Assembly (NCBI GenBank): GCA_026225055.1 | Contig: JAMFSA010000179.1 | Span: 33,029 to 97,028, forward strand | Length of the DNA: 64,000 nucleotides | Reading direction: 5' to 3' | From: Mucilaginibacter xinganensis | GTDB lineage: Bacteria; Bacteroidota; Bacteroidia; Sphingobacteriales; Sphingobacteriaceae | Shown: piece by piece, positions 63,888 to 64,000 of the stretch | Layout: every line of letters starts with the position of its first letter | How positions within the stretch are numbered: the stretch's first letter is position 1 | Notes under the pieces: generated by a model | Seen by the model: only the letters and a program-made list of their open reading frames with translations | Database searches by the model: none | Told to the model about the DNA's origin: nothing | Made by a program: the position numbers and the translations under genes

Positions 63888-64000
63888 ATGTCTGTCACAA
63901 CACAATTCAAGCATGTAAGTTACTTATGGGATGCGGCCAGGGCGGCGGAACTGGCCGGGGATGAAGTAGCTTTATTGATATACCGTTCCAACCTGTTGGG
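63888..64000 (+). CDS. rhaD: Bifunctional rhamnulose-1-phosphate aldolase/dehydrogenase, start (runs off the window)
   Basis: Thirty-seven residues are visible, opening FKHVSYLWDAARAAELAGD and EVALLIYRSNLLG, which is the start of the fused aldolase/short-chain dehydrogenase of rhamnose catabolism in Bacteroidota (about 700 residues). It splits L-rhamnulose-1-phosphate to DHAP and lactaldehyde, and the second domain handles lactaldehyde. The start ATG at 63888 follows an AT-rich leader. The fusion itself lies outside and is inferred. Confidence 0.8.
   Translation, partial: MSVTTQFKHVSYLWDAARAAELAGDEVALLIYRSNLL

Overview
The window reads as chromosomal DNA of a Bacteroidota bacterium, most likely a Sphingobacteriaceae member of the Mucilaginibacter/Pedobacter type. 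The reasons are promoter -7 boxes of the TAnnTTTG form, starts with no consistent Shine-Dalgarno, a short RpoD-type sigma factor, and families common in that group (DUF2027-Smr, DUF4342, DUF7009, fused nitrate reductase, GH78/GH106 rhamnosidases). This placement is inferred from content, not from a search.

Layout. 1-23.4 kb is a mosaic of mostly single-gene units: the start of an aspartokinase, a cold-shock protein, a YtxH-like envelope protein, an M1 peptidase, a DUF892 protein, a DUF2027-Smr protein, glycosyltransferases, a glycoside hydrolase, an acyltransferase, a MobA-like transferase, an esterase, a drug-efflux MFS protein, a START protein, a ferritin and a hydroxyacid dehydrogenase. 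The gaps are full of palindromic repeats. 23.6-33.4 kb runs in one direction: an HD hydrolase fused to a Pycsar-type (DUF5706) membrane effector domain, directly coupled to polyphosphate kinase and a PAP2 phosphatase, then a GAF-like protein, a histidine phosphatase-type lipoprotein and an outer-membrane barrel with a kinase-like N-terminal half. 33.7-40 kb holds an ECF sigma factor with a membrane partner, rpoD, a lipocalin, a large MscS-type channel and an AT-rich orphan gene.

40-53.5 kb is a nitrate/nitrite assimilation island. CobA/SumT makes the siroheme precursor. NirB/NirD reduce nitrite to ammonium. A NarK-type carrier imports nitrate. A fused NasC-FAD-BFD protein reduces nitrate, and a rubredoxin protein with a degenerate sulfite-reductase-like body closes the operon. 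A divergent Crp/Fnr regulator with four N-terminal cysteines sits in the middle, and TTGAT/ATCAA palindromes lie in both long promoter gaps. 53.7-54.4 kb holds a tight array of four tRNA genes, two of them odd, beside what looks like a truncated membrane-protein gene. 55-64 kb is an L-rhamnose locus: secreted GH78 and GH106 rhamnosidases, a sugar isomerase-family protein, the RhaT symporter and the start of the rhamnulose-1-phosphate aldolase/dehydrogenase, with tandem CATAACAGT-like boxes in front of rhaT and the aldolase gene.

The leads most worth following are the HD-PycTM/ppk1 coupling, the kinase-like/BamA fusion, the siroheme-less rubredoxin protein of the nitrate operon, the odd tRNA array, two candidate small RNAs, and a 300-bp MITE-like element present in two inverted copies.
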